Of a stretch of 64,000 nucleotides of DNA, positions 37,204-49,304 are shown in pieces. The stretch is from Carya illinoinensis (lineage: Eukaryota > Streptophyta > Magnoliopsida > Fagales > Juglandaceae). Where the stretch lies: assembly GCF_018687715.1 (NCBI RefSeq), contig NC_056766.1, positions 1,364,001 to 1,428,000 of the forward strand. The letters run 5' to 3'. The position numbers were made by a program, and so were the translations under genes. Numbering within the stretch: the stretch's first letter is position 1; the number at the start of each line of letters is the position of its first letter. The notes beneath the pieces are model-generated. The model saw nothing but the letters and a program-made list of their open reading frames with translations. It had not been told where the DNA came from and searched no databases.

Positions 37204-37770
37204 TGATACAACTTAGAGTCTACATTCCACTAGTACAACAAGTCAAGCAGAAGTCAAGAGCAATCCAAGTATCCAACAACAACAAAACATCAAGATAAAG
37301 GCAAAGAGCATTCCAAGATAAGCAACTGACCAATCCAAGTCCAAGATCAACTTCCTCAAGCTAGTGAATGAGTAGATGTTGAGTCAAATAGTAGGATTTC
37401 ATGTATTCGGGATATATTCTAATCAGAGTCGATATGTAAAACTCAGCAATTGCATTGCACTCAAATTGTTTGATAATTTGCTTCTTATAAAGATAGAACG
37501 CGGCAAACCACCAAGCTTGGAAAACTGATTATATATTTTCTCAATTCTTCCATCTTATGTTTGTTTATGGTATCTAGAGCTACTGACTAATGTCACCAAT
37601 GTCATCCTTGTATAGTTTGTCCATCATTACACTACCTTCCATCCCTCTCTTTCATCAACCTCCATCATGTTATCATCCTGAAACTAACCACAGACAACTA
37701 CTTACTCTAGAAAACTCAACTTATCACCTACCTTCGGGGAAAAAATCTATTTGTGTAACAAGCTGAGATT
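37204..37770 (+). mobile_element. Ty1/copia relic: LTR, primer-binding site and start of gag
   Basis: LTR-like sequence from about 37204 (TGATACAACTTAG) to about 37565, then TGGTATCTAGAGC (37568-37580), a variant of the tRNA-Met primer site. At about 37670-37745 a plus-strand frame reads HHVIILKLTTDNYLL, a stop where Trp is usual, then KTQLITYLRGKN. This is the conserved start of copia gag. The remainder of the element is missing. Confidence 0.6.
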
Positions 37771-38330
37771 GGGACTGTGTATTGGGGGATCTAGGGTTTC
37801 TACAAAGACAAAAAGGAAGACAAGAGGCTCAATTGCTTGGGAAGGGTGATATGAAGCAATGCACGCATGAAGTACTTTTACCTTAAGTCAAATAGTCAAA
37901 GGGTTTGTTTGGAGTTGGGGTAAGAGTTTTAAAAAGTGTTTAAATAGTCTTAAAGACCTCTTTAATAAAAAAATTAAGTTGTTTGGGTGTTACATATTAA
38001 AGCACTTCTAATATCAAATAAACAAAAAAAAAATGTTTGAATAAAAGCATCATTTTGTTGATTTTACGCAAACATGTTTTGCTGGATAATGAGGAACGTA
38101 ATTCAAATTTCAAAAAGATTGTCGATGGACGAAAATACCTATGCAATGTTTGAAAGTGCTTTAAACATATGGTTACCAAACAGGAAATAATTTTTTAATA
38201 GTAGAACTTACTACTTAGGTTATAAACTATGAACCCTAAAGTTAAAAGTTATTTTTCCCACCACAATCTCAAAAATGCATTAAGTCTTTTACTTATTGTT
38301 TATACTTAGTTTGCATATGGGGACGTGGGC
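37771..38330. other. Spacer with a possible hAT-type MITE
   Basis: A segment at about 37903-38183 has inverted ends GTTTGTTTGG and ACCAAACAGG and no coding capacity, resembling a hAT-derived MITE. Nothing else recognised. Confidence 0.4.
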
Positions 38331-39360
38331 CATCATCGGGGTGTTATCTTAATTGAGTTAAGTTTGGGTAATGTAGTGGGCCGGTCTAGTAGTAGTTGAG
38401 TCTTTTTTCTTTTTTTTAAAGAGTTAGGGTCATATGTCTAAGAATGACCTAGTTGAACCTTGTTTGTTTATGTTATTTGTTTTAAGTGGGTCTCTTTTAT
38501 TTAGCATCTGTTTTAGCCCAAGGCCTAACATAGGAAGGGGTGGTAGCTATAATATTGTACCGAAAAACATTTGGTAAAGGGCATTTGGAATCTAATATAA
38601 AAACTCCGAACTTTTTCCTTGGCCTATCTTCTCTGGAGGCACTCCCCTCGAAGAGAGCAACTATTTCTTTTCTATAATCCTTTCCTTATTTACTTGGAGG
38701 GTTATAAAGTGGCATCAGAGAGACACATGTCAATCTGCTATTTATTTACATCAAATGGTAGAGGGTACAAGATTAAATCAACCGCAGGATGGGCTCAATG
38801 CCCTAAAAAAGTCTACTGACTCACAACATTAGAAGTTTGAATAATAGCATCAGAACCTAGAGACTGAGATACTCATTAAAAAGGCAAGATGAGTCAATAG
38901 TCCTGCAACTCGCAACTTTAATAGTGAAGTTGTAGAAAAAGAATCAAAATGGCAACAATGGAGAGTCCTCGACTGATGATATTGTTATTTTCCCTAGCAG
39001 CAACAGCAGAATATGGGTGAACTGCATGCCAAGACTCTATGGTTAGACTTTCTAGTTTTTCATGGTGAAGATCGTGTAGGTTGGATTTACAAAGTCCATC
39101 AGCTTTTCAATTTTTATAATACTCTATCACAACACCAATTGAGTCTAGCCTCTTTCCACAAAGAGGGTAAAGCTCTCATTTGGTTCCAAGATCTATAGGC
39201 CGAGAGTAGACAAATCCTTGATTTTGACTCTTTTATTAAAACCTTGTTGGTTAGGTTTGGTCCCAATGTCTATGACGACCCCATCTACTAGGTTGAGGCA
39301 AGTTAGTGTTGTGGAAGAATATAAAGCAAGGTTTGAAACCATGTCTAATAGGCTAAGTGG

Positions 39361-40234
39361 TGCAAACCCAAATTGATATGGGTATCTAGGTCAAGATTCT
39401 ACGTTAATTGCATTGAAGTATTACATTTAGAAGATGAATCTGTACAAATATGGAAAGAAAAACTTAATATCTTCATTGGACTAGACAATATTAATTATTT
39501 TTATTAAATTATATATTTATGATCATTTTTGCCTTGTTAGTAAATATTGGTTTTAAGTTTTGGAAAGAATTTTGATTTTAATTTTGGACAAACTTTTGGT
39601 AGGATTCTTTTTTATTCATGTATTTATTTCTCATACAATAATTTAGTTTTTCTATTTTTAGAAAAAATTTCATTTTACAACTATTTATTTCTGGCTTGTG
39701 GGTTTCATAAAATAATGTTGAATTTTACTATTAATGAGTATTATTCAGAGTTTTTTTTCTGTGTTTTGGGCGAATCTCTTGCAAGACAAAAATGTCTTGC
39801 AAACCCAAATTGATGTGAGATATCTAGGTCCAGATTTTAGGTTGATTGAGTTGAAGTACAACCTTAAAAAGATGAATCTGCACAAATATGGAAGGAAAAG
39901 ATTAATATCTTCCTTGGACTAGGGCAATATGAGTTAGTTTTCATCAAATCATATATTTATGATCATTTTTGTTTTGTTAGTAAATATTTAGTTTCAAGTT
40001 TTAGAAGTGATTCTGATTTTGTTTTTAACCAAATTTCTTGTAGGATTCTTTTCTATTTATATATTTATTTCTCATATAATAATTTATATTTTTATATTTT
40101 TGAAAAAATCTTCATAATTTTAAATTTTGCAACTATTTAAGTTCGACTTGTAGGCTTCATAAAATAATTTTGAATTTCATATGAATCAGTATTATTTAGA
40201 GTTTCCTCTATATTTTGGGTGAATCTATTATCTT
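39361..40234 (+). repeat. Two tandem copies of a 437-bp repeat inside gypsy gag
   Basis: Copies begin TGCAAACCCAAATTGAT at 39361 and 39798, a period of 437 bp. Both contain an AAATATGGAA(G/A)GAAAA block, then an AT-rich stretch with TTTGCAACTATTT-like sequence and a TTTTGGGNGAATCT end. A third, single copy is at about 18785-19210 in another context. No recognised domain. Confidence 0.65.
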
Positions 40235-41040
40235 CTTTGTTTCAATTATCTATTAGAACTAGCCATCAGAATTGATCTAAATTTTTTCCGGCATCATGAA
40301 GAAGACTGTCGGATAATTACAAACTAAAATTGTTGTTTTTTAAGTGGGCTAAGGGAGGAATCTAGCTATTGATTAGAATATTTAATCCGAACACCCTCAC
40401 GTCTACCTACAATCTAGTAAAAATACAAGAAGAGAATGTTAATCTGTCCAAGAAAAGCTATAGAAATAATTTATCTAATTTTCCAGACCCAAGAATACTC
40501 AAAAACCCAAACACCAACTTGTTTGAAAAACCAAAAGTTACCCTAAAACTCTCACTGCCCATCCAGAAGATTAACCAAGTCCAAATGAAGTAGAGAAGGG
40601 ACAAAAGTCTCTGTTATTATTGTGATGCTAAATTGATTCCCAGGCATAAATAACAAAGCTCAAAACTTTACCTGCTTGAAGAGTTGCTACTAGAGAATGG
40701 TGGGTGGGAGACACAAAGGGGAAGAGCAAGGAGAGAAGGAAGAAGAAGCAGTAATTACTAAATTGGAAATCAATTAACAAAATCCTGAAATATCATTGCA
40801 TGCTCTAACTGGATCTCTTAACTCGAAAACAATGAGATTCAAAGGGAAACTTGGTACACATTGAGTGACCATTTGAATAGACATAGGTTCAACCCACAAC
40901 TTCTTGGACCCAGAAGTATGTAAGAAGGCTCAGTTACCCCTTGTTTAGACTGACCGAGTTAATGTGAGGGTGGCCAGTGGTGAGATGATCCCTAGTGAGG
41001 AAACATGCATTGATGTTAAGCTGAAAATTCAAGGAACAAT

Positions 41041-43451
41041 TGTGACACTCCATATTTACGTGTATTTTTACTAAAGGATTATCTAAATTATTATAATAAG
41101 TGGTTCTTTTATTTTAAATTAAACGTATTTTTCGTTGTATTGTTTTATGATTTTTAAGTTGTGATATTTAAATAATATTTCTTCTTGATATTAATATTTA
41201 TTTCGCATTTAAATTACTCTCTAGCTTGAATTATTTTATTTTTGGGCTTTAACTATTTATTTTATTAATATTGAGTTGTATTGTTTTTATTTGGATTTTA
41301 TTTATTTTATTGTGCTCTTTATTTCAAAATAGTTTCTTGTTGAATTCTAATATTTTATTTTATAAAATCAATGTGTTTAAATTATTTCATTTAATTAGTT
41401 ATTTTAAAATTTATTTTCGTTGGATCACTTTGAGATCTCGAGTTGAAAAGACTGGACTTCACTTTCTTTACCTTTCTTTTTCTTTTTCCTTTTTTTTTTT
41501 TCTCTTTCCTTTATTTTTCTTCTTTCCTACTTTTTTCTTCTTTTTCCTCTTGCCTCCAGCCCATGCGTGCCCCATCTCTCTCACCGCCGTTAGTGTCGCT
41601 GTGCACCACTGTCCGGTGTCACCGCCCAGCCCATTGTCTTCCCCACTCTCTGGTAACCTCCCCTGTACCGGCCACCACCCCCACGCCCCACTCTCTCTCT
41701 ATCTTAGCCGTGTAGGGCCCGAAATGGCCATGAATTTGTTGGGCCGCCGTACGCTGCCCAACGGCGCCACCACCACCGCCACCACCACCACCACCACAAC
41801 TTTCTCTCCTGCCAACCAACATCCTCCACCAAGCTAAACCCCTAACACACTGCCAATCGCCACCATGAAGCCCACCAAGACCCACGGTTTTTCCTCCATT
41901 CTGTCGTCGTGCGCCACCATGCCACCTCACCGCCATCACCAACAGTTTCTCCATTCATCGATGACCTCCCCCATCCAATCCCATGCCCCACCGTGACCTA
42001 TAGCTACCACACTCTCCCACGGCCTCTTTTCCTCAAAGTGGGCCGATCTCCTCCATGTGTCGCCACCCACGGCCTCCATGAGCCATTCCCTAGGCTTTGT
42101 TTGCCTTCGTTCAGATTTGGGTATTTTGGTACCCACGACCACAATGCATTTTACATTGTTACGTTGCTTTGTCGACACCTTTTGTAACTCTTTGATCTTC
42201 TAAAAATTATTTTAAAGCGCTGTAAGTATTTTTCAGACTTCATTTAAGATTTAAATATATTTTTATTTTAACAATAAATTGTTATTAGTTGGTTATACCG
42301 AACTGAATCCAAGGAGTTTAGGGGTCGGATGGATTTGAGGACGGAGTTATTTGTATGTTGATTGATGTTGAGATTTGTTGGATATTTTGTATCTTGATGT
42401 GTGCATTGCATGGAGCATGTATGTTAATGATTGAAAAGGAAAAATTGGATTTTTCGCATAATGACATGCATGTACATGTGTTGGATATTGAAAATTGGTT
42501 TTTCACGTGTTAATGGATTTTTGGGTGCATGTGTATCACGACCTCAAGCCGAGATGAGGCATTATTTTAGTGGAGCTCCTCTGATCATTCGGGAGCACAA
42601 TATACTGAGTAATGTCTCCTAAGTTGTCGCTGGGCGACAACGAGAGCGAATGGGATGGTAACGCTCTTGTGCTCACTCTGTGGCCCATCTGCTGGTGGGA
42701 GTTAGAAGATGTTTGGCTACGTACGTAGGCACTAGGCACGGAATAGAAATCACTCTTACAAAGTCACACGTGTGGTCGTTACCCATGGTGTCACGAAGGG
42801 AGTCAGAGTGTGCGGATGACCCATTGGGGAGGTCATGGTGTATACGGTTAATGAAAAAAGATTTTGAGTTAAGACTTGAATTCTGGGCCAAATGTGATTT
42901 TTGGCGTGAGTTGGAAAATGAATTATTTTTTGATCAAATATGAGATTTTTGGCGTGTGTTGGAAAATGATTATTTTTGGAAAAATGATTATTTTTGGATC
43001 TCATGCATATTGCATCCTGATCATGTATATTGTTGACGTTTTAATATATTTTTATCTTGTGGGTGTTTGGATTATTACTTACCTACAGTACCGTCTTTGA
43101 TATTGTAGATTTTGGATGCAGTTGAGAAGGAGGCGGCTCTGCATGAGGATTGATTTAGAGTTTGGCTTATTTTATCTGAAAATGATTTTCAGTCTTTAAA
43201 TTATGTATTTTAGATTTATGATGTTACTGGAACTTGTAATATTTTTAGTGCGCTTATTTTAAGCGAGTTTGTATTTAAACAAATTCTGGTACTTAGTCGA
43301 CTGATTCTATTACTCTGCTGCGTTATTTTTGTTGTACATTTTCGCTTGTACACACACTTGGCATTTAGTGATGGGATGTGTGACCCATGTTGTCATCCTC
43401 CCGACGCCTCAATTTTCACGTATCCATATGTGGGAGTTGGGGGGCGTCACA
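41041..43451 (+). repeat. Solo LTR of a gypsy element
   Basis: 2411 bp, TGTGACACTCC to GGGGCGTCACA (inverted TGTGAC/GTCACA), flanked by ACAAT and AGAAT (4 of 5 match). It interrupts protease of the older gypsy relic: coding similarity stops at 41040 and resumes at 43452. The interior has a C-rich tract (41550-42080) that generates ORFs on both strands, taken as spurious. The 54868-55860 fragment is a relative. Confidence 0.75.
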
Positions 43452-44070
43452 AGAATATTTATTGTGGACGTGATATGGTGCTAGGAATAAAATGCATTTG
43501 GAACTTGGGGTCCATCTTGTGAAACTTTGAAGAACTCTCAATGAAATTTAATTATGGGTGTAAGGCAGTGGAAATAAAAGGCCTGGTTGCAACTCAGTTG
43601 ATTGAAGAAAGGTTCAATAAGCAAGTTTCATGGTAAGGCAAATAAAAGGGAATCATTTTACAAATGCTAGAGAAGGAACTAGGCTATGTGCCCAAGGCTA
43701 GAAATGAAACACCCTTAACCATATAGCCCATATTATTATACCAATTTAGTGATTTTTTTTTTTTTTTTCAGAACCAAAAGGATTGCCACTACCAAGAAAC
43801 CATGACCATGCCATTAACCTAATCCCTGAAACAAGACTAATATCCATGAGACGTTACCGGGATCCCTACAACCAAAAGGATGAAATCGAGATGATCTTGT
43901 AGGAACACCTATCTTTGGGTGTCATACAGTCTAGTCAAAGTCTGTATTTGTCATCCACAGTTAAAAAGTTGGATGGGAATGGAGGCTATGTGTAAACTAT
44001 AAAGAGGTTAATAATGTCACAATTAAGGACAAATTTTTGATACTTGTGGTGGAACAGTTGCATGGCGAGC

Positions 44071-45016
44071 CTCGCCTGACACAAAGAAAATTTTTTTTGC
44101 CACCTCTTGGCGCTGGAATGGCAAGTTGAAACTTGGGGTGGGAAAGAGAACTGCAGATATTCCCCTCAATCTTGTGAATCGCGTGGGTGAACAAAGACTC
44201 ATTAGCAGTCAGGTTTGGGTATTCCTCTCAAGGCAATTCTAGGACCATGTCCCACACCATGCAACATGATGTCAAGATCCTTCAAGCATTATGGTGCACC
44301 TGAGTTGGTGCCATGCCCAAGAAGTCTAAGACATTGCAAACTTGGTAGAAAAGGGGAAGCTTCACGCCCTGCGTGAACATATTAGAGTACAAGGCCACAT
44401 TCGGCATTGCCCTCAAGGTCAAAGGCCCAGCTGCTTGGGGTCTAGACTTCCAAGGCCACCATTTCTAGGATTCCATATGTACTACACAGCGTGTCGAAGT
44501 TCATGAGGTCAATGACTATGGACCACCCGTGTCCATTATATGAGAAAGATTCACAACCAGAGGTACTCTTGAAAGCCATTGAAAACAAATTTGGAAATGA
44601 GCCTAAAGCAGAAGTGTTAGAGAAGAAAAAGAGTATGATGGCCAAAGAATTAAGAGTAGGGTAAATAGCAGAGTTTGCTCTTGGGGCAGGAATGGGGAAT
44701 AAATAAGGGAAGAGCAATGGTTTTGAAGCGCCAATGCAAAGAGTGATGGGATGTGGCAACGTGTCAGTTATGCCAATTCTCGAGGTATGTGGAGAATTAG
44801 ATTTCCATAATTCTTACAAGATGGAAATTTGCAGGGTAACTAAAAAGTAGATTTTGTACTTAGCCAGACTGGGCTTAGGCTTCCCGTGTTAAGGCCAAAG
44901 ATCTATAGCAGGAGAAACTGGGAAATGGCAAGGGGAAAAACCCAGGTGGAACCAAGAAGGGGAAAGCAGTCGACAGTTCCTCCTGTCACAACAAATTAAT
45001 GAGGAACAAACATATT
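44071..45016. other. Unassigned sequence, probably retroelement-derived
   Basis: Similarity to gypsy RT ends near 44065. The following 950 bp have somewhat higher GC and scattered short ORFs on both strands (minus 44442-44759) with no recognised domain. This segment and the DNA right of 52460 were contiguous before the 45022-52454 element inserted. Confidence 0.4.
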
Positions 45017-45021
45017 GGGAT

Positions 45022-48000
45022 TGTGACGCCCCCAAATTCCGTTTGGGATTAGACGGACATTTGAAGCGTCGAGACATGCAACACAAGATTACCTGCCCCC
45101 GTTCATGACATATAAGATGCAATATTCCTAACATGCATCTAACATTATGCAATATTCGCAGCGGATAATTTTTTTCTTTAGCAATACTACGCACCAAATT
45201 GAAAATATCCCAAATACTTAAAACATATTTCATACATAAAGACCCATTGAACAACTGAGATCACAACACTAGTCCAAAATGGTTATGATCCAAAAAGTAC
45301 GAGAGATGCAACTCCATCGTACAAGTAGTAATTTACGTTAACTACTATATTAACATTGACGTCGCACCGTCGCTTAGTCAACTGTGTCTAGTTGATCAGC
45401 TCTTGATTCTCCTTCAGGTCCTATAACAAGATCTACCATTTGGGGGGAATGGTAGTCAGGACTACCAAAGTGAGATTTGATTACAAATCTCAGTAAGTTA
45501 ACAAAAACCTTCCACACAAGCTAATGATGCATTGATGACAGTAAAAGTATAAATGCATAATCAAATTCATAAGTAATTAAAGCATAACTTGGCGTACAAT
45601 ATAATATAATTGACATAACTTAAATTGAAACATGAACTGAACTTGACTTGACATGAACTTGATCTGAAACTTGACTTAGCATGAACTTGCTCTGAAACTT
45701 GAATTAACATGAACATGATATGAAACTTAACTTATCATGAACTTGTTCTGAAACTTGACTTAACATGAACGTGATATGAAACTTGACTTATCATGAACTT
45801 GTTTTGAAACTTGACTTAACATGAAAAATACATACTCCACAGTTGTTGTGGCCCCATGTATTTTACGCGTAAATAAATACTCCACAGTTGTTGTGGCCCC
45901 ATGTATTCTACACGTCACAATTGCTGTGTCTCATATAGTGTATGCGTCACAATTGTTGTGACCCCATACTTCATGTGCCACAGATGTTGTGGACCCCACG
46001 AAACTGAATGTACTCAAGATGAAACGTGACTGGAATACGAAATGACTGAAACTCTGACGTAACATAACGTAACTTGAACATAACTTGAAATACATGACCA
46101 ACTTGAGATAGAAACATTTCGTAACATAGCATAACATATAATAGACAACATATTTAACATGACATACTTGCAACAGTAAATATTACATGACTTGACATAC
46201 ATGTAATAGATGACATACTTAGCATGATGTACTTGTAATGTACAACAATACATGACAGAATATATTATGTAATAGATAAAAACTGAGGACAGAATAAATT
46301 CTGTATAACAGACAATTACGTGATGACTTGGCATGGCATGACATATATGATAACACACATACATATACTGTAGTTCATTTACTTAGCACACATATACAGC
46401 AGATTGCTAGTAAGTTAAAAACTAACTTACCTCGATCTCCGCGTTTCTTATAAAACCTTAAGCGCGATCACGAGGAACTGTAATTAGTGATTCTAAAAGT
46501 TAGCACTAAATCACTAATAAATTGAAATATGGAAAATATTAACTTAAAGAGTAAAATTTTCATTTTACTCTCTGCATGTAGGAAAATGACCGTTTTATCC
46601 ACAACTTAAGGATTTTGCATACTAACTCCAAAACTCACCAAAATTTGCATGTCTCATGTAAATTTTATTCTCAATTCAAATATCAATTTAAAAAAGTTTA
46701 AAACTAATCACAACTATTAAAACTCCATAGGGCCGAAATTCCCATATGTTATTTCTATTGATTTTTGTTTCTAACTTGTTTTGATCAACCTTTTGATCTA
46801 TGACTTATAAATATGTGATCTTCAAACCAAACTATCACATGGTTTAAAAAAATATCCTAAAACATATATAAGCTTCTAATTCAAGATCACATGGTTAAAA
46901 ATTAACTAAAACATAAATTTAGCCAAGAACATCCACACTTTGGCTTATCTGAATATCTTTTTGTATAAAATTTCATAGAAACTAACATCAAATATCTTCA
47001 AAATAATAATATAACATGTATATAAGATGTTGAGGATCCTCCAATAAAATTATCAAAGTCATTAGAATAGGTTTAGACCACCAAAGAGTTAAACTTTCTC
47101 AAAACAGAAACTGTTTTTCCTCTTCCAGTTTCTAAGTTTCTAAATCTAAGAAAATCTTTCATCAAAACCTTTAATCATTAAAAAATCCTCAACCAATAGT
47201 CATACATACATGTTAGCAATACTCCATAAAAATTTTGGACCCATATCTATCCATTAGCTTGGTCAAAAACTTCAAACTATAACACATTCTCCAGTTTATC
47301 TCATAGAATGACCTTTTTATAGTTTACATAATATTTGACTGACCAAATGATCTTCAAATGGGAAAAATAAGATATCCATGTAAACTAGATTAAAAAATGA
47401 ACAACTTATATGAAGGAGACTTTATGATAAAATACTTACAAAAGCTTCGAAATGGGCGTGGAAAAGAACTCCTAACAGCTGTCCGAGAGAGAGTGTTTGA
47501 TATTCTTTTAATGGAAAGTGTAAATGAAGATAATTTCGTGGGGATGGGTGGTTAGAGATACTTATGGATGAGATATGGAAGATATGAGGCTGGAGTGAGA
47601 GTTAAGTGTAGGACTCTCTTACCCGAAGTGAGAGTTAAGTGTGAGACTCTCTTACCCGAAATGAGAGTTAAGTGTAGGACTCTCTTACCCAATAATATCC
47701 ACAAAATTAGCTTAAAATATTTTTATCCAATAATATCCACAAAATTAGTTTAAAATATTTTTATCTAATAATATCTACAAAAATTAGCTCAAGATATTTT
47801 TATCCAATAATATTTACAGTTTTGAACAGACGTTTCGTCCGAAAATATGAAAAAATGTTATTGCGCCATAAGACCTTAAATAACCCTCCGAGTCTAATGG
47901 CACAAACCATAATACATTTTGACACTTCTAACTATCTCCAATAATCAAAAAGACACTTCGGATACTATAGTAAATAATAACACTAACTATGTAGTTAGAC

Positions 48001-48103
48001 TAAAACCTATACGATTAATGGATTCATGAAAACTTATGGGGTCTTCACGAGGTTCCTAAAACTAATAGAAATTTCACAATTAAATTTCTAGCGGGCTGTT
48101 ACA
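45022..48103 (-). repeat. 3' LTR (3.08 kb) of the LARD-like element
   Basis: Starts TGTGACGCCCCC and ends GGGCTGTTACA. It contains imperfect tandem repeats of the CTTGACTTAACATGAA type (about 45640-45830) and one 102-bp dimer of the TACTCCACAGTTGTTG minisatellite (about 45830-45940). It has about 1.28 kb (about 46702-47985) and about 0.2 kb (about 46130-46330) that are absent from the other LTR. Confidence 0.88.
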
Positions 48104-48525
48104 ATCTCTCCTCCTAAAAAAAGATTTCGTCCTCGAAATCGAAATAAGTAAGAAATAACAAGTTAAGGAATAGGTGTTGCTTACCAACCTGGTGTCTATC
48201 CCGTATATATTTGCCTTTGAGATTATGTCATTCCTTAACTCTCTTATTTTAATCAACAATTATATTATACTTCTTTCCACAAGGTTGGCCAAGTTGTATC
48301 GACACACTCTCTAAACCTAAAATTTCAAGTAAATAATCTTCCGAAACTCTTCTTTAAGAAAACATAGGCGATATACTTTAAGTGTTCTTGTAAATACCAA
48401 AGTTAGTAGAGAATTCATCAAAATTAAGCCGTTATCCTCTCTCTCTCTCTTTTATTTATTTATTTTTTAAATCGATGGCCCTCTGTTTTAGACCAGACAA
48501 CTCTGATCCGCATGATTTTTATAGG

Positions 48526-48701
48526 TCTTCTGTAGCTGTCAAGCGCCGCATAGCTATGACACTACTTTGCTCTTCTGTAGTTGTCAGGTGCCGCAACTAT
48601 GATACTACATTGCTCTTCTGTAGTTGTCAGGTGCTACATAGCTATGACACTACTTTGTTCTTCTGTAGTTGTCAAGCACCGCAGCTATGATACTACATTG
48701 C
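48526..48701 (+). repeat. Tandem repeat 2 x 88 bp upstream of the antisense ORF
   Basis: Four units of 45, 43, 45 and 43 bp, each starting TCTTCTGTAG(C/T)TGTCA and ending ACTAC(T/A)TTG(C/T). Units 1 and 3 share one variant and units 2 and 4 another, so the true period is 88 bp. It ends 55 bp upstream of a TATA box. Confidence 0.8.
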
Positions 48702-48755
48702 TCTTATCTTTTGTAGAGAAATGCTTCACGACAGATGATTTGTCATAATTTTCTC

Positions 48756-48762
48756 TATAAAA
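48756..48762 (+). promoter_or_regulatory. TATA box for the antisense ORF
   Basis: TATAAAA, 108 bp upstream of the ATG at 48864 and followed by a pyrimidine-rich stretch (about 48775-48815), the arrangement of plant core promoters. Confidence 0.5.
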
Positions 48763-48863
48763 GAATTATTCAGTTCATCTTCTTTCGCATCTCATCTTCT
48801 TCACTTTTCTGAAATTAGTTTGCATTCTTACTCTGCAATCTCTTTCTGCTTACTCACTTTGCA

Positions 48864-49292
48864 ATGGCTCAGCAATCTTCTCATTACCAATACATGAGGT
48901 ATTCTGCACCTCGTTCACCAGTTGTTTCTACTTCTTCCGTAGGTGCTATAATGCAATCTAATAATGATCTGACTAATAAGTCAGATAATGAACTTATCTA
49001 CGAGCTTGTGAGTCTCGGTACCTGATACTCATCAGCCATTGTCGCATATTCTCAGCGACTGCAATCCAAGACTGGTGGGGTTGACAAACTCTATGAGAAT
49101 ATTTCTATCCTTCAGAGGCTTCTTATGGAATCCAGCATGAAGATAGAAGCACTAAAGCGAGAGAACAGAGATTTAAAATCTTTGCTTAACTCTTCTTTTC
49201 AAGTGGCTACTCCTTTAGATAGGAAAGACATGCAAATTTTTGAAGAGCAAGAGCGTTTAAAGATTGAGGCAAAGAGCCTCAAATTTCTGTAA
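48864..49292 (+). pseudogene. Antisense ORF inside the LARD-like element, 142 codons with one internal TGA
   Basis: Plus-strand frame, antisense to the host retroelement. It starts MAQQSSHYQYMRYS at 48864 and ends at TAA 49290-49292. Codon 54 (49023-49025) is TGA between LGT and YSS, in a position consistent with an original CGA. The first 40 residues are Ser/Gln/Tyr-rich. The second half is strongly helical with heptad-like leucines (ISILQRLLMESSMKIEALK, then ENRDLKSLL), so a coiled coil is likely. A polyadenylation-like AATAAA lies near 49304. No known enzyme domain. Retand/Tat-type plant gypsy elements are known to carry an antisense ORF near the 3' LTR; this one has the same position and strand. 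A fragment of another integrated element is an alternative. Confidence 0.55.
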
Positions 49293-49304
49293 TTTTGCTT
49301 TATG

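Larger units (their letters stand above)
38334..44070 (+). mobile_element. Degenerate Ty3/gypsy retrotransposon, interrupted by a tandem repeat and a solo LTR
   Basis: Plus-oriented relic. A probable 5' LTR/leader ends before the primer site TGGCATCAGAGAG (38710-38722). Gag follows at about 39010-39360 (LDFLVFHGEDRVGWIYKVHQ, GKALIWFQDL). A 437-bp tandem repeat then separates it from the gag C-terminus at 40369-40670 (IQEENVNLSKK, CYYCDAKLIPRHK, a zinc-finger remnant). Protease at about 40890-41040 and 43452-43620 (HNFLDPEV type residues; VLG and FNYGGK-type residues) is split by the solo LTR 41041-43451. RT N-terminus at about 43770-44065 (HDHAINLIPET, YNQKDEIEMIL). Stops and frameshifts throughout; no 3' LTR identified. 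Confidence 0.65.

Noticed and set aside
41271..42187. 188-codon and neighbouring ORFs on both strands
   Set aside because: They lie in the C-rich tract of the solo LTR; composition is low-complexity Phe/Pro/Thr/His and the diverged relative at 54868 does not conserve the frame.
44442..45254. Minus-strand ORFs of 105 and 121 codons
   Set aside because: No recognised domain; the second crosses into the LTR start at 45022 and so spans an insertion boundary.
48475..49292. Endogenous pararetrovirus fragment
   Set aside because: The promoter-like repeats and a coiled-coil ORF suggested it, but no movement, coat, RT or zinc-finger motif of that group was found and the segment lies within a bounded LTR element. 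Left as a weak alternative only.
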